Shown in pieces: positions 8,720-17,264 of a stretch of 29,172 nucleotides of DNA. Every line of letters begins with the position of its first letter. The stretch's first letter is position 1. The stretch is from Candidatus Nanohalarchaeota archaeon (GTDB lineage: Archaea; EX4484-52). The stretch is taken from NCBI GenBank assembly GCA_003660905.1, contig QMVB01000003.1:1-29172 (forward strand). The letters run 5' to 3'. The translations under genes and the position numbers were made by a program. The notes beneath the pieces were generated by a model. That model searched no databases and was not told the DNA's origin. It saw nothing but the letters and a program-made list of their open reading frames with translations.

Positions 8720-8740
8720 ATTTATTTGCTATATCGTAAT

Positions 8741-8750
8741 TTTTTAAATG
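8741..8750 (-). promoter_or_regulatory. TATA-like box for gmd
   Basis: On the minus strand the bases read CATTTAAAAA. The centre is about 26 bases from the gmd ATG at 8719, the spacing expected for a leaderless archaeal transcript. The 32-base gap between flippase and gmd contains nothing else of note. Confidence 0.4.
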
Positions 8751-8751
8751 T

Positions 8752-10293
8752 TTATATATCGCACAGGCGCCTGATGATCCTTTCCAAAAAAGTCATGTTT
8801 AGACCGCTTTTTTTTTCCAGTGACTTAAGCAGTCTTAAATCATCTTTGTCTATGATTTTCATTTTTACCATTATGAGAAAATAGATCATTAAATAGCCTC
8901 CGAGGGCAGGAAGAAGAACGATAAGAGGAGTTACCGGAAAGAAAAATTTAACTGTAATGTATGTAAAGACAAAAGCAAGAAGGGTTGCAAGAAATCCTTT
9001 TGCATGGTTGAGGGAGAAAGGAAAAATTCCAAGGTATTTGTGTATGAAAAATAGGCAGAGCCCATTTATAAAGATGATGGAGACAGCTGTTGCAGCAGCA
9101 GCGCCTGTAATTCCAAAGACAGGAATCAATAGGTAATTCAAAATGACATTCAATATAGTTCCGGCAGTTGTAATTGCCAGAAGAATATTTTGCTTTTTTA
9201 TTGCTGTGAGCCCTGAGGCAGATAATCCTGCTACAGTTGAAACAAAATACCCGATTGCAAGAATTGACAATGCCATTGCCCCTCTGGTATAATCTTTGCC
9301 CCACAAAAAATTAAGAATAGCATCAGGGAAAAAAACAAGCACAAAAACAATCGGAAGCGCGAAAAGGAATATCCATTTTACGGTTGTAGAAAATATTTTC
9401 TCCATTTCTGCAAATTTCTTTTTGCTGTAATTTTCAATAAACAAAGGATAAAATAATGTCGTAAAGCAGGCAGCAATGGAAAGCAATTGAGCTGTAGGAA
9501 GTGCGGCGTTGTAAATCCCTGTCTCTGCGAGTCCCCTGAAATACCCAATCATCATCGTATCTGTATATGTAAGAAAAACCGCAACAAAACCCGTAAGCAT
9601 CAGCGGTATAGAGTAAGTGATTAATTCCAAGTAATGACACTTTGCTTTTTCCTTTAGTATAATTCCGTAATCTGTCTTGAAAAATAAAAAATAGGCGCTT
9701 AAACTAAAGGTACCGACAATGGCGATAAAATAACCAAGGATTGCGGCAAGCGCAGTATAGCCAACATATATAAATGCAATTGTTGCAATGATTTTCATAA
9801 TTCCTTCTGCTACATTCTTTGTAATAGCATTATAGTCTGCCCTTAATTTTACATTTAGGAGGGCTAAAAAATGACTGCTAAAAACTGAAAATGGAAGGGT
9901 TGCAGCAACAATATAAACAGGCCAGATCATGGAGCTGTCATGAAAGAAATATTTCGCAATGGTTTTTGCAAAAAATACGAGAACAGAGCAGATAAACAGA
10001 GATGATGCTATGTTTATTGAAAATACAGACAATAGCACGCCTTTTGCATCTGCGTATTTTTTTCTCGCAAAGTAAAATGAAGTGTATCTTACAAGTCCGC
10101 CTCCAAATCCAAGAACAGCAAACACAGTTGCGATTCCCAAAAGCGCAAGAGCAATAGAAAGTATACCATAAGCTTCCTGCCCGATATAGCGGGCAATCAG
10201 AACACGCCACAGATAAGTAATTGGCTTCGAGATAACCATCCCGGCAAATACAAACATCGCCCCCTTGGCTATAGTTTTTGTATTTTCATCCAT
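8752..10293 (-). CDS. Polysaccharide/oligosaccharide flippase, MOP superfamily
   Basis: The 513-residue protein is an integral membrane protein with about 12-14 hydrophobic segments, the layout of RfbX/Wzx-like lipid-linked oligosaccharide flippases. Near the N-terminus KPITYLWRVLIARYIGQEAYGILSIA is a typical Wzx-like opening, and FGGGLVRYTSFYFARKK follows in the second segment. Further on are SIPLMLTGFVAVFLTYTDTMMIGYF and LLIPVFGITGAAAATAVS, blocks shared by polysaccharide exporters. It would move glycan-lipid intermediates across the cytoplasmic membrane for S-layer or surface glycosylation. It is the first gene of the minus-strand island and diverges from metK over a 51-base gap holding one palindromic TATA box. 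Only sequence layout supports the substrate. Confidence 0.87.
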   Translation of the reverse strand: MDENTKTIAKGAMFVFAGMVISKPITYLWRVLIARYIGQEAYGILSIALALLGIATVFAVLGFGGGLVRYTSFYFARKKYADAKGVLLSVFSINIASSLFICSVLVFFAKTIAKYFFHDSSMIWPVYIVAATLPFSVFSSHFLALLNVKLRADYNAITKNVAEGIMKIIATIAFIYVGYTALAAILGYFIAIVGTFSLSAYFLFFKTDYGIILKEKAKCHYLELITYSIPLMLTGFVAVFLTYTDTMMIGYFRGLAETGIYNAALPTAQLLSIAACFTTLFYPLFIENYSKKKFAEMEKIFSTTVKWIFLFALPIVFVLVFFPDAILNFLWGKDYTRGAMALSILAIGYFVSTVAGLSASGLTAIKKQNILLAITTAGTILNVILNYLLIPVFGITGAAAATAVSIIFINGLCLFFIHKYLGIFPFSLNHAKGFLATLLAFVFTYITVKFFFPVTPLIVLLPALGGYLMIYFLIMVKMKIIDKDDLRLLKSLEKKSGLNMTFLERIIRRLCDI

Positions 10294-10314
10294 ATTTCAT
10301 TTACGAACAAAGGA

Positions 10315-10320
10315 TTATAA
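10315..10320. promoter_or_regulatory. Shared palindromic TATA box, flippase/metK
   Basis: TTATAA is its own reverse complement and is centred at about 10317.5. The flippase ATG (10293) is 24-25 bases away on the minus strand and the metK ATG (10345) is 27-28 bases away on the plus strand. Both fit leaderless archaeal transcripts, so one element may serve both genes. Confidence 0.6.
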
Positions 10321-10344
10321 ATTTACTCTCATATTATGTACATT

Positions 10345-11505
10345 ATGAAAACCAAATACATAACCAGTGAATCAGTAACAGAGGGGCATCCTGACAAAAT
10401 ATGCGACCAGATATCTGATGCTGTCCTGGATGAAGTTTTAAGGAATGACAAAAACGGCAGGGTTGCCTGCGAGGTATTTGCAGCAAAGGGCATGATAATT
10501 GTCGGTGGAGAAATTACAACAACAACATATGTTGACTTGGATGTTTTAGTGAGAAATAAATTGAGGGAAATAGGATATACTTCTTCTCTTTACAACATGG
10601 ATTGCAATACATGCGGCATAATAGATATTATCGGAAAGCAGTCGCCGGATATTTCCCAGGGCGTTGATACAGGCGGTGCAGGGGACCAAGGAATAATGAC
10701 AGGATATGCCTGCAATGAAACGCCTGAACTGATGCCCCTCCCGATAATGATGGCGCATAGTCTATCAAGGCAGCTAACAAAGATAAGAAAAGAAAATATC
10801 TTGGACTACCTTGGACCTGACGGAAAGACGCAGGTAACAGTTAAATACGAGGACGACAAACCAATGGAGATTACAAATATAGTTATCTCAACACAGCATA
10901 CAGAAAAAATACTGGACAAAGAGGACAATTCAAAAATAACAGGCAAAGCAAGAAAAGAAATTATTGACGCAGTCATCGGACCGGTTATCCCAAAAAATTT
11001 GATTGGCATAGATACGAAATACCATATAAACCCCACAGGGAGATTTTTGCTTGGAGGACCCGCGGCAGATACTGGTCTTACAGGACGGAAAATAATTGTA
11101 GATACTTATGGCGGCGTGGTGGCTCACGGCGGCGGATGCTTTAGCGGAAAAGACCCTACAAAAGTAGACAGGTCGGGGGCATACATGGCAAGGTACATTG
11201 CAAAAAACATAGTTGCTTCAGGGCTGGCAGGCAAGTGCCTGGTGCAGGTTGCATATATTATTGGTGTGGCAGAGCCGGTTTCTGTCATGGTTGACACATT
11301 CGGGACTTCAGAGTATTCATCTTCTCAATTTTCAAAACTTATAAGAGACAATTTTAAATTGACCCCAAAAGGAATCATAGACATGCTTGATTTGATGCAG
11401 CCAAGATACTCTCCAACATCATGCTACGGTCATATGGGAAGAAATGAAAAAGAGTTTACCTGGGAAAAAACAGATTTAGCTCAAATGCTGTCAAAATCAA
11501 TATAA
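10345..11505 (+). CDS. metK: S-adenosylmethionine synthetase, bacterial/eukaryotic type
   Basis: The enzyme makes S-adenosylmethionine from methionine and ATP. It is 386 residues from the ATG at 10345, chosen because it lies 27-28 bases after the TATA box; an ATG at 10336 is too close. The ATP and methionine motifs are those of the bacterial/eukaryotic MetK family, not of the diverged archaeal MAT family: SVTEGHPDKICDQISDAVLD near the N-terminus, GAGDQGIMTGYACNETPEL in the middle domain, then GRFLLGGPAADTGLTGRKI and GGGCFSGKDPTKVDRSGAY, the phosphate-binding loop where GGGAFSGKD is more common. It heads an operon with the KH protein and hef. SAM supply is also relevant to the radical SAM genes and methyltransferase in this window. 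Confidence 0.96.
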   Translation: MKTKYITSESVTEGHPDKICDQISDAVLDEVLRNDKNGRVACEVFAAKGMIIVGGEITTTTYVDLDVLVRNKLREIGYTSSLYNMDCNTCGIIDIIGKQSPDISQGVDTGGAGDQGIMTGYACNETPELMPLPIMMAHSLSRQLTKIRKENILDYLGPDGKTQVTVKYEDDKPMEITNIVISTQHTEKILDKEDNSKITGKARKEIIDAVIGPVIPKNLIGIDTKYHINPTGRFLLGGPAADTGLTGRKIIVDTYGGVVAHGGGCFSGKDPTKVDRSGAYMARYIAKNIVASGLAGKCLVQVAYIIGVAEPVSVMVDTFGTSEYSSSQFSKLIRDNFKLTPKGIIDMLDLMQPRYSPTSCYGHMGRNEKEFTWEKTDLAQMLSKSI

Positions 11506-11509
11506 TGAT

Positions 11510-12040
11510 ATGGAAAAGGAAAAATATATAATTAACGAAGTCATAAGGATTTCCCCTTTGCGAGTCGGTGCGTTGATTGGAAAAGGAGGGTCATTCAAAA
11601 GGCAGATGGAAGAACAGCTGGATGCAAAGCTGGTAATTGACGGCAAGGACGGGACAGTGATGTGCTTCATGAATGATTATGATGCCTACCGAAAATTGAC
11701 AGATATTGTAATGGCAATTTCAAGAGGGTTTTCAAGCGATGTTGCAAGCGTGCTTCTAAAGAACGATTTTATTTTTCACCAGATAAAGCTGGGTAAAAAC
11801 AAAACGCAGAATGTGAGGCAAAAAGCAAGGATTATAGGCACAGATGGAAAAACAAAAAAAAACATGGAATTAATCACATCCACAAAAATCAGCATTTACG
11901 GTAAATCAATAAGCATAGTTGGCAGGGGCAATGATGTTATATTATGCCATCGGGCAATAAGGGATATATTGAATGGCGCAAAGCAAAATGTAGTTCTCTC
12001 TGTCCTGAAAAGAAAGAAAGAGGAAGAAATAAGCAATTAA
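11510..12040 (+). CDS. KH-domain RNA-binding protein (Dim2/Pno1-like, archaeal)
   Basis: This 176-residue protein has two KH-type domains, like the archaeal homologues of Dim2/Pno1, which act in small-subunit rRNA processing together with Nob1 and Dim1. The first domain shows RVGALIGKGGSFKRQMEEQL, with the GxxG loop GKGG at about residues 24-27. The second, diverged domain contains KARIIGTDGKTKKNMELIT with the loop GTDG. The C-terminal tail is highly basic (KRKKEEE). It starts 4 bases after the metK stop and ends 13 bases before hef, so the three genes are probably co-transcribed. The family assignment is good; the precise function in this organism is inferred. Confidence 0.85.
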   Translation: MEKEKYIINEVIRISPLRVGALIGKGGSFKRQMEEQLDAKLVIDGKDGTVMCFMNDYDAYRKLTDIVMAISRGFSSDVASVLLKNDFIFHQIKLGKNKTQNVRQKARIIGTDGKTKKNMELITSTKISIYGKSISIVGRGNDVILCHRAIRDILNGAKQNVVLSVLKRKKEEEISN

Positions 12041-12053
12041 CAACAACAGAATT

Positions 12054-14285
12054 ATGCATCTGGAGCATCCACTTCTAAAAAAAGACAAGATAGAAAAAAG
12101 GTATTATCAGGAATCTATAATCAATTCATGCAAGGATAAGAATTCCCTTGTTGTGCTGCCTACAGGGATAGGCAAGACAATAATTGCAATAGGTCTGATT
12201 GCCCAGAGACTCGAAAAATTCCCTGACAAAAAAGTTCTTGTACTTGCCCCGACAAAGCCATTGGCAGAGCAGCACAAAAAAAGCCTTGAAGATCTTCTTG
12301 AGTACGATATGAATAAAATCTGCCTTTTGACAGGACTGAAAAGCCCTGAAAAAAGGAAGGAAGATTACGAATCGCACCAGATTATAATTGCGACGCCGCA
12401 GGTAATACAAAATGACATAATAAAAAGCGTTGTTAGTCTGGATGATTATTCAATACTTATTTTTGACGAGGCGCATCGCGCGACAGGGAACTATGCTTAT
12501 ACATTCATCGCAAAGAGATTTCTTTCAGGAAATACAAAAGATAAGATTTTGACTGCCCTTACTGCTTCTCCGGGTTCAAATGCAGAAAAGATAAACGAGT
12601 TGTGCGCAACGCTGTTTATTGAAAATATAGAGATACGAAAAGAAAATGATCCGGACATAAAACCATATATCCAGAAAATAGAAAAAAAATGGATTTACGT
12701 TGAATTGCCTGACCAGTATAAAACCGCATCTTCCCTGCTCGGGAAAGCAAGGGAAAAATTGACGAAGCCCCTCCAAAAAGCAAAGATAATATCTGACTCA
12801 AAGCCGTCTAAGAAACAGTTGTTGATGCTCCAAAGAGAAATGATGGAAAAGATAAGGAATGACAAGAATCCGCTTTATTTTACTTATGTCTCTGCCCTGT
12901 CTTCATTGATTAAGCTGAACTACCTTGATGAAATTTTGACGACGCAGGGAGCAATCGGCGCGAAAAAATACTCTGATAAATTAAAGGTGGAGCAGACAAA
13001 GGCAGCAAAATCCCTTTTCAATAACCCTGATTTTGCAAAGGCATTGATTCATGTAGAAAAGCTTTCTGAAGCAGGAGTGCTGCACCCAAAGATGAAGGAA
13101 ATATATGACATTCTAAAAGAGCAGATTAGCGAAAACAGGAAAGCGATTGTTTTTACCCAGTATGTAAATACTGTGGACCAGTTATATGATTATCTGTCTT
13201 CCGGGAATGACAGCAAAATAAAGCCGATAAGATTCATCGGACAGCGCGCTTCAAACACGCAGAAACAGCAGAGAGAGACATTGGATAAATTTCGTGATGG
13301 AAAATACAATGTGCTTGTTTCAACATCTGTCGGAGAGGAGGGACTGGACATTCCAAAAGTGGATACAGTCCTTTTTTACGAACCAATCCCGTCTGAAATA
13401 AGGACAATACAGCGAAGGGGCAGAACAGGGCGGAAGAAAATAGGCAGGCTCTACATCTTAATAACAAAAAACACGATTGATGAAGCATATTTCTGGTCAT
13501 CAAAGGCAAAAGAAAAAAAGATGCACAAAACACTTAAGGATTTGAAAAATGCATTTGAGGCAAACGGAGTAGTAAAAGAAGGAAGGAAAAAAAGCACTCT
13601 TATGAATTACTACAGCGGGGAAAAAAATATAACTCTTGTTGCTGACGTAAGGGAAATTGAAGTCAACAAGAGACTCTCTGAACTGACAGATGAAAACAAC
13701 CTGCACCTTGATGTAAACCAGCTCAAGGTCGCGGATTTTATTTTGTCAGACAGGGTTGGAGTAGAGAGAAAGACACAGGATGACTTTATTGATTCAATTA
13801 TAGACAAAAGGCTGTTCGTGCAGTTAAGCGCTCTTTCTTCTTCTTTTTTGCGCCCTGTATTGGTAATAGAGGGAGTTGAAGGAAATATGTTTGATTTAAA
13901 ATACAGCCGCAACATAAATCCCTCTGCAGTTTTTGGGGCAATAAATTCTATCTTAATAGATTTCCGCATCCCTGTTTATTTTACAAAAAATATTGACCAG
14001 ACATGCAGGCTGCTTATCAATCTTGCAGAACGTGAGCAAGCTGAAAAAAATAGGACTATCCAGTTCTCATACAGCAAAAAAAGCAGCTCCAATGAGGAGA
14101 TTCAGGAGCAGATAATATCTTCTTTCCCCAGAATCAACAAAAATCTCAGCCTAAAACTGCTTGACAAATTCAAGAGTGTAAAAAATATTATGACAGCTTC
14201 TTTAGATGAACTTGTGGATGTAGAAAGCATCGGAACATTAAGAGCAATGAAAATAAAGGAAGTATGCGACTGGGAGAGAAAATGA
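12054..14285 (+). CDS. hef: Hef: fork-structure helicase-nuclease (FANCM/XPF-like)
   Basis: The 743-residue protein joins a superfamily 2 helicase and an XPF/ERCC4 nuclease. It processes stalled replication forks and branched DNA in archaea. The helicase part shows Walker A PTGIGKT (residues 36-42), DEAH at 138-141, LTASPG near 168, FTQYVNT near 366 and motif VI IQRRGRTGRKK near 452. The nuclease part has the catalytic signature SDRVGVERK at about 565-573 followed by DDFIDSIID. The C-terminus carries a helix-hairpin-helix pair (FPRINKNLSLKLLDKF, then VESIGTLRAMKIKEV). The length and all catalytic motifs are intact, so both activities are expected. It is the last gene of the metK operon. Confidence 0.95.
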   Translation: MHLEHPLLKKDKIEKRYYQESIINSCKDKNSLVVLPTGIGKTIIAIGLIAQRLEKFPDKKVLVLAPTKPLAEQHKKSLEDLLEYDMNKICLLTGLKSPEKRKEDYESHQIIIATPQVIQNDIIKSVVSLDDYSILIFDEAHRATGNYAYTFIAKRFLSGNTKDKILTALTASPGSNAEKINELCATLFIENIEIRKENDPDIKPYIQKIEKKWIYVELPDQYKTASSLLGKAREKLTKPLQKAKIISDSKPSKKQLLMLQREMMEKIRNDKNPLYFTYVSALSSLIKLNYLDEILTTQGAIGAKKYSDKLKVEQTKAAKSLFNNPDFAKALIHVEKLSEAGVLHPKMKEIYDILKEQISENRKAIVFTQYVNTVDQLYDYLSSGNDSKIKPIRFIGQRASNTQKQQRETLDKFRDGKYNVLVSTSVGEEGLDIPKVDTVLFYEPIPSEIRTIQRRGRTGRKKIGRLYILITKNTIDEAYFWSSKAKEKKMHKTLKDLKNAFEANGVVKEGRKKSTLMNYYSGEKNITLVADVREIEVNKRLSELTDENNLHLDVNQLKVADFILSDRVGVERKTQDDFIDSIIDKRLFVQLSALSSSFLRPVLVIEGVEGNMFDLKYSRNINPSAVFGAINSILIDFRIPVYFTKNIDQTCRLLINLAEREQAEKNRTIQFSYSKKSSSNEEIQEQIISSFPRINKNLSLKLLDKFKSVKNIMTASLDELVDVESIGTLRAMKIKEVCDWERK

Positions 14286-14290
14286 ACTTT

Positions 14291-14305
14291 CGAAAGGTAT
14301 AAAAA
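14291..14305 (+). promoter_or_regulatory. BRE/TATA promoter of pilin-like gene
   Basis: CGAAAGGTATAAAAA has the form of an archaeal TFB-recognition element (CGAAA) next to a strong TATA box. The TATA centre is about 25 bases before the ATG at 14326, so the mRNA is probably leaderless. Confidence 0.75.
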
Positions 14306-14325
14306 CGTTAATTGACTAAATAATT

Positions 14326-14976
14326 ATGTTTTTTTCAAAGAAGAGCAGAAAGGCTCAGACCGAAATCGTATCATATTTAATAGTTGCGGGGATACTAGTA
14401 TTTTCAACAGGCATTGCATATATGTGGGGTGCTCCCATAATAGAGAAAAGTTCAAGCAATTCCAAGATAAAAATGGCTCAAACGCAGTTGATTAAAATTG
14501 ATGAAAAGATATCAAACATATTGCTCAACGGAGGTCAGAGCAACATAGTACTGAATATAGACGGCGAGTTGAAGATTGATGCAGATTCCAACAGCATTTA
14601 CTGTTCTTTTGAAATTCCATCCTCCCATGTGACGTCAGAGGATTGGATTCCTGTATCTGCCTCAAACATGTGGGGCGTCAGCGGAACTGAAGAGGAGTCG
14701 GGAGCAGGAAGATTGGGAAAGGATGATCCTGGTGTTTTGGTTGTGCGCTCTGCATATACAGGAGATTCATATTTTATTACTTTCAGGCTCGCCTATCGTG
14801 AACTCGATGACCTGACGACAACAGGCGGTAAAAAAGTAAATCTTAAGTTGACCGGAAACAACCTTGCATCCGGGAAAACCACTTTATTCATAAAAAAAGG
14901 AACTCCTTATATAAATGGTTCGGCCATATATGGCGGGGACCTTATCGTAGTTCCAATAGAATTGGTGCTGAAATAA
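14326..14976 (+). CDS. Pilin-like secreted protein with class III signal peptide
   Basis: The 216-residue protein begins MFFSKKSRKAQTEIVSYLIVAG: a short basic segment, then AQTE, then about 20 hydrophobic residues. This fits the archaeal class III (prepilin-type) signal, with probable cleavage after Ala in RKA and the hydrophobic helix kept in the mature protein. The remainder is a predicted beta-rich surface domain with a Thr/Gly-rich segment (DDLTTTGGKKVNLKLTG) and the end GGDLIVVPIELVLK. It probably forms a pilus or pseudopilus subunit, or a membrane-anchored surface protein; no archaellin-specific feature is seen. It has its own strong promoter after hef and converges with the zinc-ribbon gene, 7 bases away. 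Confidence 0.75.
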   Translation: MFFSKKSRKAQTEIVSYLIVAGILVFSTGIAYMWGAPIIEKSSSNSKIKMAQTQLIKIDEKISNILLNGGQSNIVLNIDGELKIDADSNSIYCSFEIPSSHVTSEDWIPVSASNMWGVSGTEEESGAGRLGKDDPGVLVVRSAYTGDSYFITFRLAYRELDDLTTTGGKKVNLKLTGNNLASGKTTLFIKKGTPYINGSAIYGGDLIVVPIELVLK

Positions 14977-14983
14977 ATTAATC

Positions 14984-15352
14984 TTATTTTTTCTTTTTCG
15001 GCAATTCTGTTATATCTATTTCATACTTGCCTTCTCCTATTTTTATCACAAGAGGCGTTTGATTGAAAAGATTGACTAAATCCAATTCATATTTTCCCGG
15101 GGACAGGATTCGTATTGCTTCGATGCTCAGCACGAGAATCTTGTTTTTTTTATGGCCCAAAATAGAGCGAACATCTTTTTCCATTTCCCTAACCTGCTTT
15201 TTTGTGAGATTTGCAGTTATCCTTTGCGCTTTTTCTTCTCCATCTTCATTTACATAAAAAAAGAATTTTGCGCCGCATTCATCGCAGCCATTCATTAAGT
15301 AGTCTGCATTATCCGGATGCAGCTTTCCGCATTTTACACATTTATGAGGCAT
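14984..15352 (-). CDS. Archaeal zinc-ribbon protein (DUF2072, OapC/ArvC type)
   Basis: This small protein of 122 residues has an N-terminal zinc ribbon of two Cys pairs, HKCVKCGK (residues 3-10) and GCDECGAKFF (about 22-31), and a C-terminal domain with SIEAIRILSPGKYELDLVNL and VIKIGEGKYEIDI. This matches the layout of the archaeal zinc-ribbon family once called DUF2072. The family is widespread in archaea and its biochemical role is not well established, so none is assigned. It follows the aspartic-protease-like gene by 4 bases and is probably co-transcribed with it. Confidence 0.7.
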   Translation of the reverse strand: MPHKCVKCGKLHPDNADYLMNGCDECGAKFFFYVNEDGEEKAQRITANLTKKQVREMEKDVRSILGHKKNKILVLSIEAIRILSPGKYELDLVNLFNQTPLVIKIGEGKYEIDITELPKKKK

Positions 15353-15356
15353 TCAA

Positions 15357-15773
15357 TCACCATTTCTTTTTTTTGTTAAACTTTTTTTCATATATTTCCC
15401 TGAACAATCCGTCGTTTTTTTCAACATCAACAAGGAAATTCTTGAACAGGATATTTCTTCCGATTATTACAGGGCAGGTCATATTGGCCCTGTCTTCAAT
15501 ATTGGCTTCTACATCAAAGGAACTGCCTTTTAGTTCTATAGTTGTATCTATTACCGGACGCCGCATAAATTCATCAGCAGAGGACTTTGATTTAATTTTT
15601 ATGTGCCTCTTGATTTTTTCAAAGCCGATTTCGTCTGCTATTTTTTTGTCAATAGATGTGTATGTTGCTCCTGTATCGATTATAGCAATCACTTTTTTGC
15701 TTTTTTTTGTCCCTTTTACAATTATTGTTTCTACGCAACCAATAATTCTTTTTTCCCCGTGATTTTCTCCCAT
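15357..15773 (-). CDS. Retropepsin-like aspartic protease
   Basis: The protein is 138 residues, about the size of a single retropepsin-like subunit. It shows the catalytic motif AIIDTGATYTSID at about residues 29-41, followed by the hydrophobic flap region and CPVIIGRNILFKNFLVDV, where the GRN segment matches the G-x-D/N element of RimB/PF05618-like and related archaeal proteases. Such enzymes work as dimers. Some bacterial relatives are linked to RimK and peptide modification, but no RimK gene is present here, so the substrate is unknown. There is no signal peptide. It precedes the zinc-ribbon gene in the same transcript. Confidence 0.75.
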   Translation of the reverse strand: MGENHGEKRIIGCVETIIVKGTKKSKKVIAIIDTGATYTSIDKKIADEIGFEKIKRHIKIKSKSSADEFMRRPVIDTTIELKGSSFDVEANIEDRANMTCPVIIGRNILFKNFLVDVEKNDGLFREIYEKKFNKKKKW

Positions 15774-15793
15774 ATTTTCAATCTAATTTTAAG

Positions 15794-16402
15794 TTAAAAA
15801 GTCCCATGCACCGTTGTTGTAGTGGGTTTGTTAAATTTTAGTCTCAATTCATTTACAGGCCACATTATTATCCCTGCAGATAACGCAGTTGTGAACTGCA
15901 TAACGCCAAAAGCTGTCAGAAACATTACAGGCACTACCCCCAATGAATATAATGCAAAAGTGCAGCCAAACAAGAATACGCTCTTGAAAACGCTTCCATA
16001 GATTACCGCAGAGAGGAAATGCTTTTTATGTTTCAGGTGAACTGCTTTTATTGAAAATACAAAAATTGCATTGCCGATCCAGATAAATGGCAGCATATAG
16101 AATAAATAGACTGTAAGGGACCCAAATAAAAATCCCTTTGACAGGATTCCTGCGCTTGGAAGCACAAGCAGGGGAATTAATTTTTTCCATCCTTTTATAT
16201 AAAGAGCGCTGCAAACCAGCATTGAATTTACGAGAACCCCGGTAAATATCTGCGGATGCGCAAAAAATATAGGGGTAAAATAAGCAAGGGCAGAGTAAAA
16301 ACCAAATTCAGCAATATTTCTTGCTTTTGACTGGTATATTCCGAGTTTCAGGTTAGAAATATCTGCAATTTGATCTGCCATTCCTTTGAAAGTTAAGTTC
16401 AT
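15794..16402 (-). CDS. Polytopic membrane protein, ECF transporter S-component-like
   Basis: The 202-residue protein has about five or six hydrophobic helices: AEFGFYSALAYFTPIFFA, FTGVLVNSMLVCSALYI, LIPLLVLPSAGILSKGF, VYLFYMLPFIWIGNAIFVF, SVFKSVFLFGCTFALYSL and a last one ending in TTALSAGIIMW. Size and helix pattern resemble substrate-binding S components of ECF-type vitamin/metal transporters, and the WIGNAIFV and FGVMQFTTAL segments recall an uncharacterised branch of that group. No ATPase or T component is in the window. A TATA-like CATATAAATAA about 26 bases before the ATG lies in the end of rpp30, so the gene may have its own promoter. The transported substrate is unknown. Confidence 0.5.
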   Translation of the reverse strand: MNLTFKGMADQIADISNLKLGIYQSKARNIAEFGFYSALAYFTPIFFAHPQIFTGVLVNSMLVCSALYIKGWKKLIPLLVLPSAGILSKGFLFGSLTVYLFYMLPFIWIGNAIFVFSIKAVHLKHKKHFLSAVIYGSVFKSVFLFGCTFALYSLGVVPVMFLTAFGVMQFTTALSAGIIMWPVNELRLKFNKPTTTTVHGTF

Positions 16403-16422
16403 AGTAGTTTTTATTGTCTCAA

Positions 16423-17169
16423 TTATTTATATGTTTTGTTTTTTAGTTTAATCCCATCGCGAATATAATTCCTGCTCTTCTTATTCTTTATTTTTCCTAT
16501 CATATTAATAGAATTTTCCCCGATTATTTTCCTGAATTCATTGTCATTTTCAAATATCTTTACAACAGATAGGAGAGAATATACTCCTCTTAATTCCATT
16601 GGGTGTTTTGCGCCGCTTACAACAACAAGAGGGGATTTTGCCTTTCTGAAAATCTTAAGGTCGTTTTTCACAAAGTTCAGGTAATTGGCTCTTTTTGTCC
16701 TGTAGAGAGAAATAAGGTCAGAAAACAGAATCGTGTTTGCAACATTGTTTTTTCTGCATAAATCAGCCATTATTTTGTCAAAATATCCGTCCTTTCCAAG
16801 ATTCGGGTCAAGAGTATAGTTTCTTATAAGCAGGTCAATGCTTTTGCTTTCGCAAATTGCCCTTTGCGATTCGGGAGTAAGAGCTTTTGCTGCAATTATA
16901 TCTGCCATATTCCTGAACATCCCTGCTTTCTGGATTAGTTTCCCCTTTTTTCCCTCGCATAATATTATCCCAAAAAACAGTTCCAGTTCTGTTTTTTTCT
17001 TTGCTTTTTCAACCAATGCTTTTGCTTTTTCAGCTTCCTTTATATTCTCTGCCTCAAAGCAGAAACACAATCCTGCAAGATTAAGCTTCTCTCCGATTTT
17101 TGCAAATTCATTGAGCTCTGCTTCATTATTCTTTTTTGGAAAAACAGCAAGATCATAGATTTTGTCCAT
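16423..17169 (-). CDS. rnp3: RNase P protein component 3 (Rpp30)
   Basis: The 248-residue protein is the archaeal Rpp30 subunit of RNase P, which trims the 5' leader of pre-tRNA together with the RNA and with Pop5, Rpp21, Rpp29 and L7Ae. The fold is a PHP-like TIM barrel. Recognisable blocks are YDLAVFPKKNN at the start, TPESQRAICESKSIDLLI in the middle and LVVVSGAKHPMELRGVYSLLSVV near the end, the most conserved part of the family. The Pop5 partner is encoded at 26965-27303. A TATA-like TATTTAAA lies about 25 bases upstream of the ATG. The gene heads a minus-strand series ending with the zinc-ribbon gene. Confidence 0.92.
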   Translation of the reverse strand: MDKIYDLAVFPKKNNEAELNEFAKIGEKLNLAGLCFCFEAENIKEAEKAKALVEKAKKKTELELFFGIILCEGKKGKLIQKAGMFRNMADIIAAKALTPESQRAICESKSIDLLIRNYTLDPNLGKDGYFDKIMADLCRKNNVANTILFSDLISLYRTKRANYLNFVKNDLKIFRKAKSPLVVVSGAKHPMELRGVYSLLSVVKIFENDNEFRKIIGENSINMIGKIKNKKSRNYIRDGIKLKNKTYK

Positions 17170-17189
17170 AAACGATTTAGAAAAGTAAT

Positions 17190-17197
17190 TATTTAAA
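17190..17197. promoter_or_regulatory. TATA-like box, rpp30 (perhaps also tRNA-like element)
   Basis: TATTTAAA is near-palindromic and lies about 25 bases from the rpp30 start on the minus strand. On the plus strand it is about 30 bases before the tRNA-like sequence beginning at 17224, so it could also drive that element. Confidence 0.45.
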
Positions 17198-17223
17198 ATT
17201 ATACTGGGTAAAATAGTATAAAT

Positions 17224-17252
17224 GGTCTGGTGGTTAGTTTGAGTTAACGCGG
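17224..17252 (+). other. tRNA 5'-half-like sequence
   Basis: The bases from 17224 match nucleotides 1-9 of the tRNA-Ile at 17415 exactly (GGTCTGGTG). A D-arm-like hairpin follows (GTTA-GTTTGAGT-TAAC), in which the stem bases differ from the tRNA-Ile D stem but all four pairs are kept. After position 26 the likeness to tRNA ends; no anticodon arm or T arm follows. A perfect 10-base-pair hairpin lies just downstream. It may be a decayed tRNA copy or a separate small RNA. Confidence 0.5.
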
Positions 17253-17264
17253 AAACTTTTCAGA

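Noticed and set aside
13234..13969. Overlapping minus-strand frames inside hef
   Set aside because: They are complements of conserved helicase and nuclease motifs, with Ser/Leu/Phe-rich composition typical of antisense frames.
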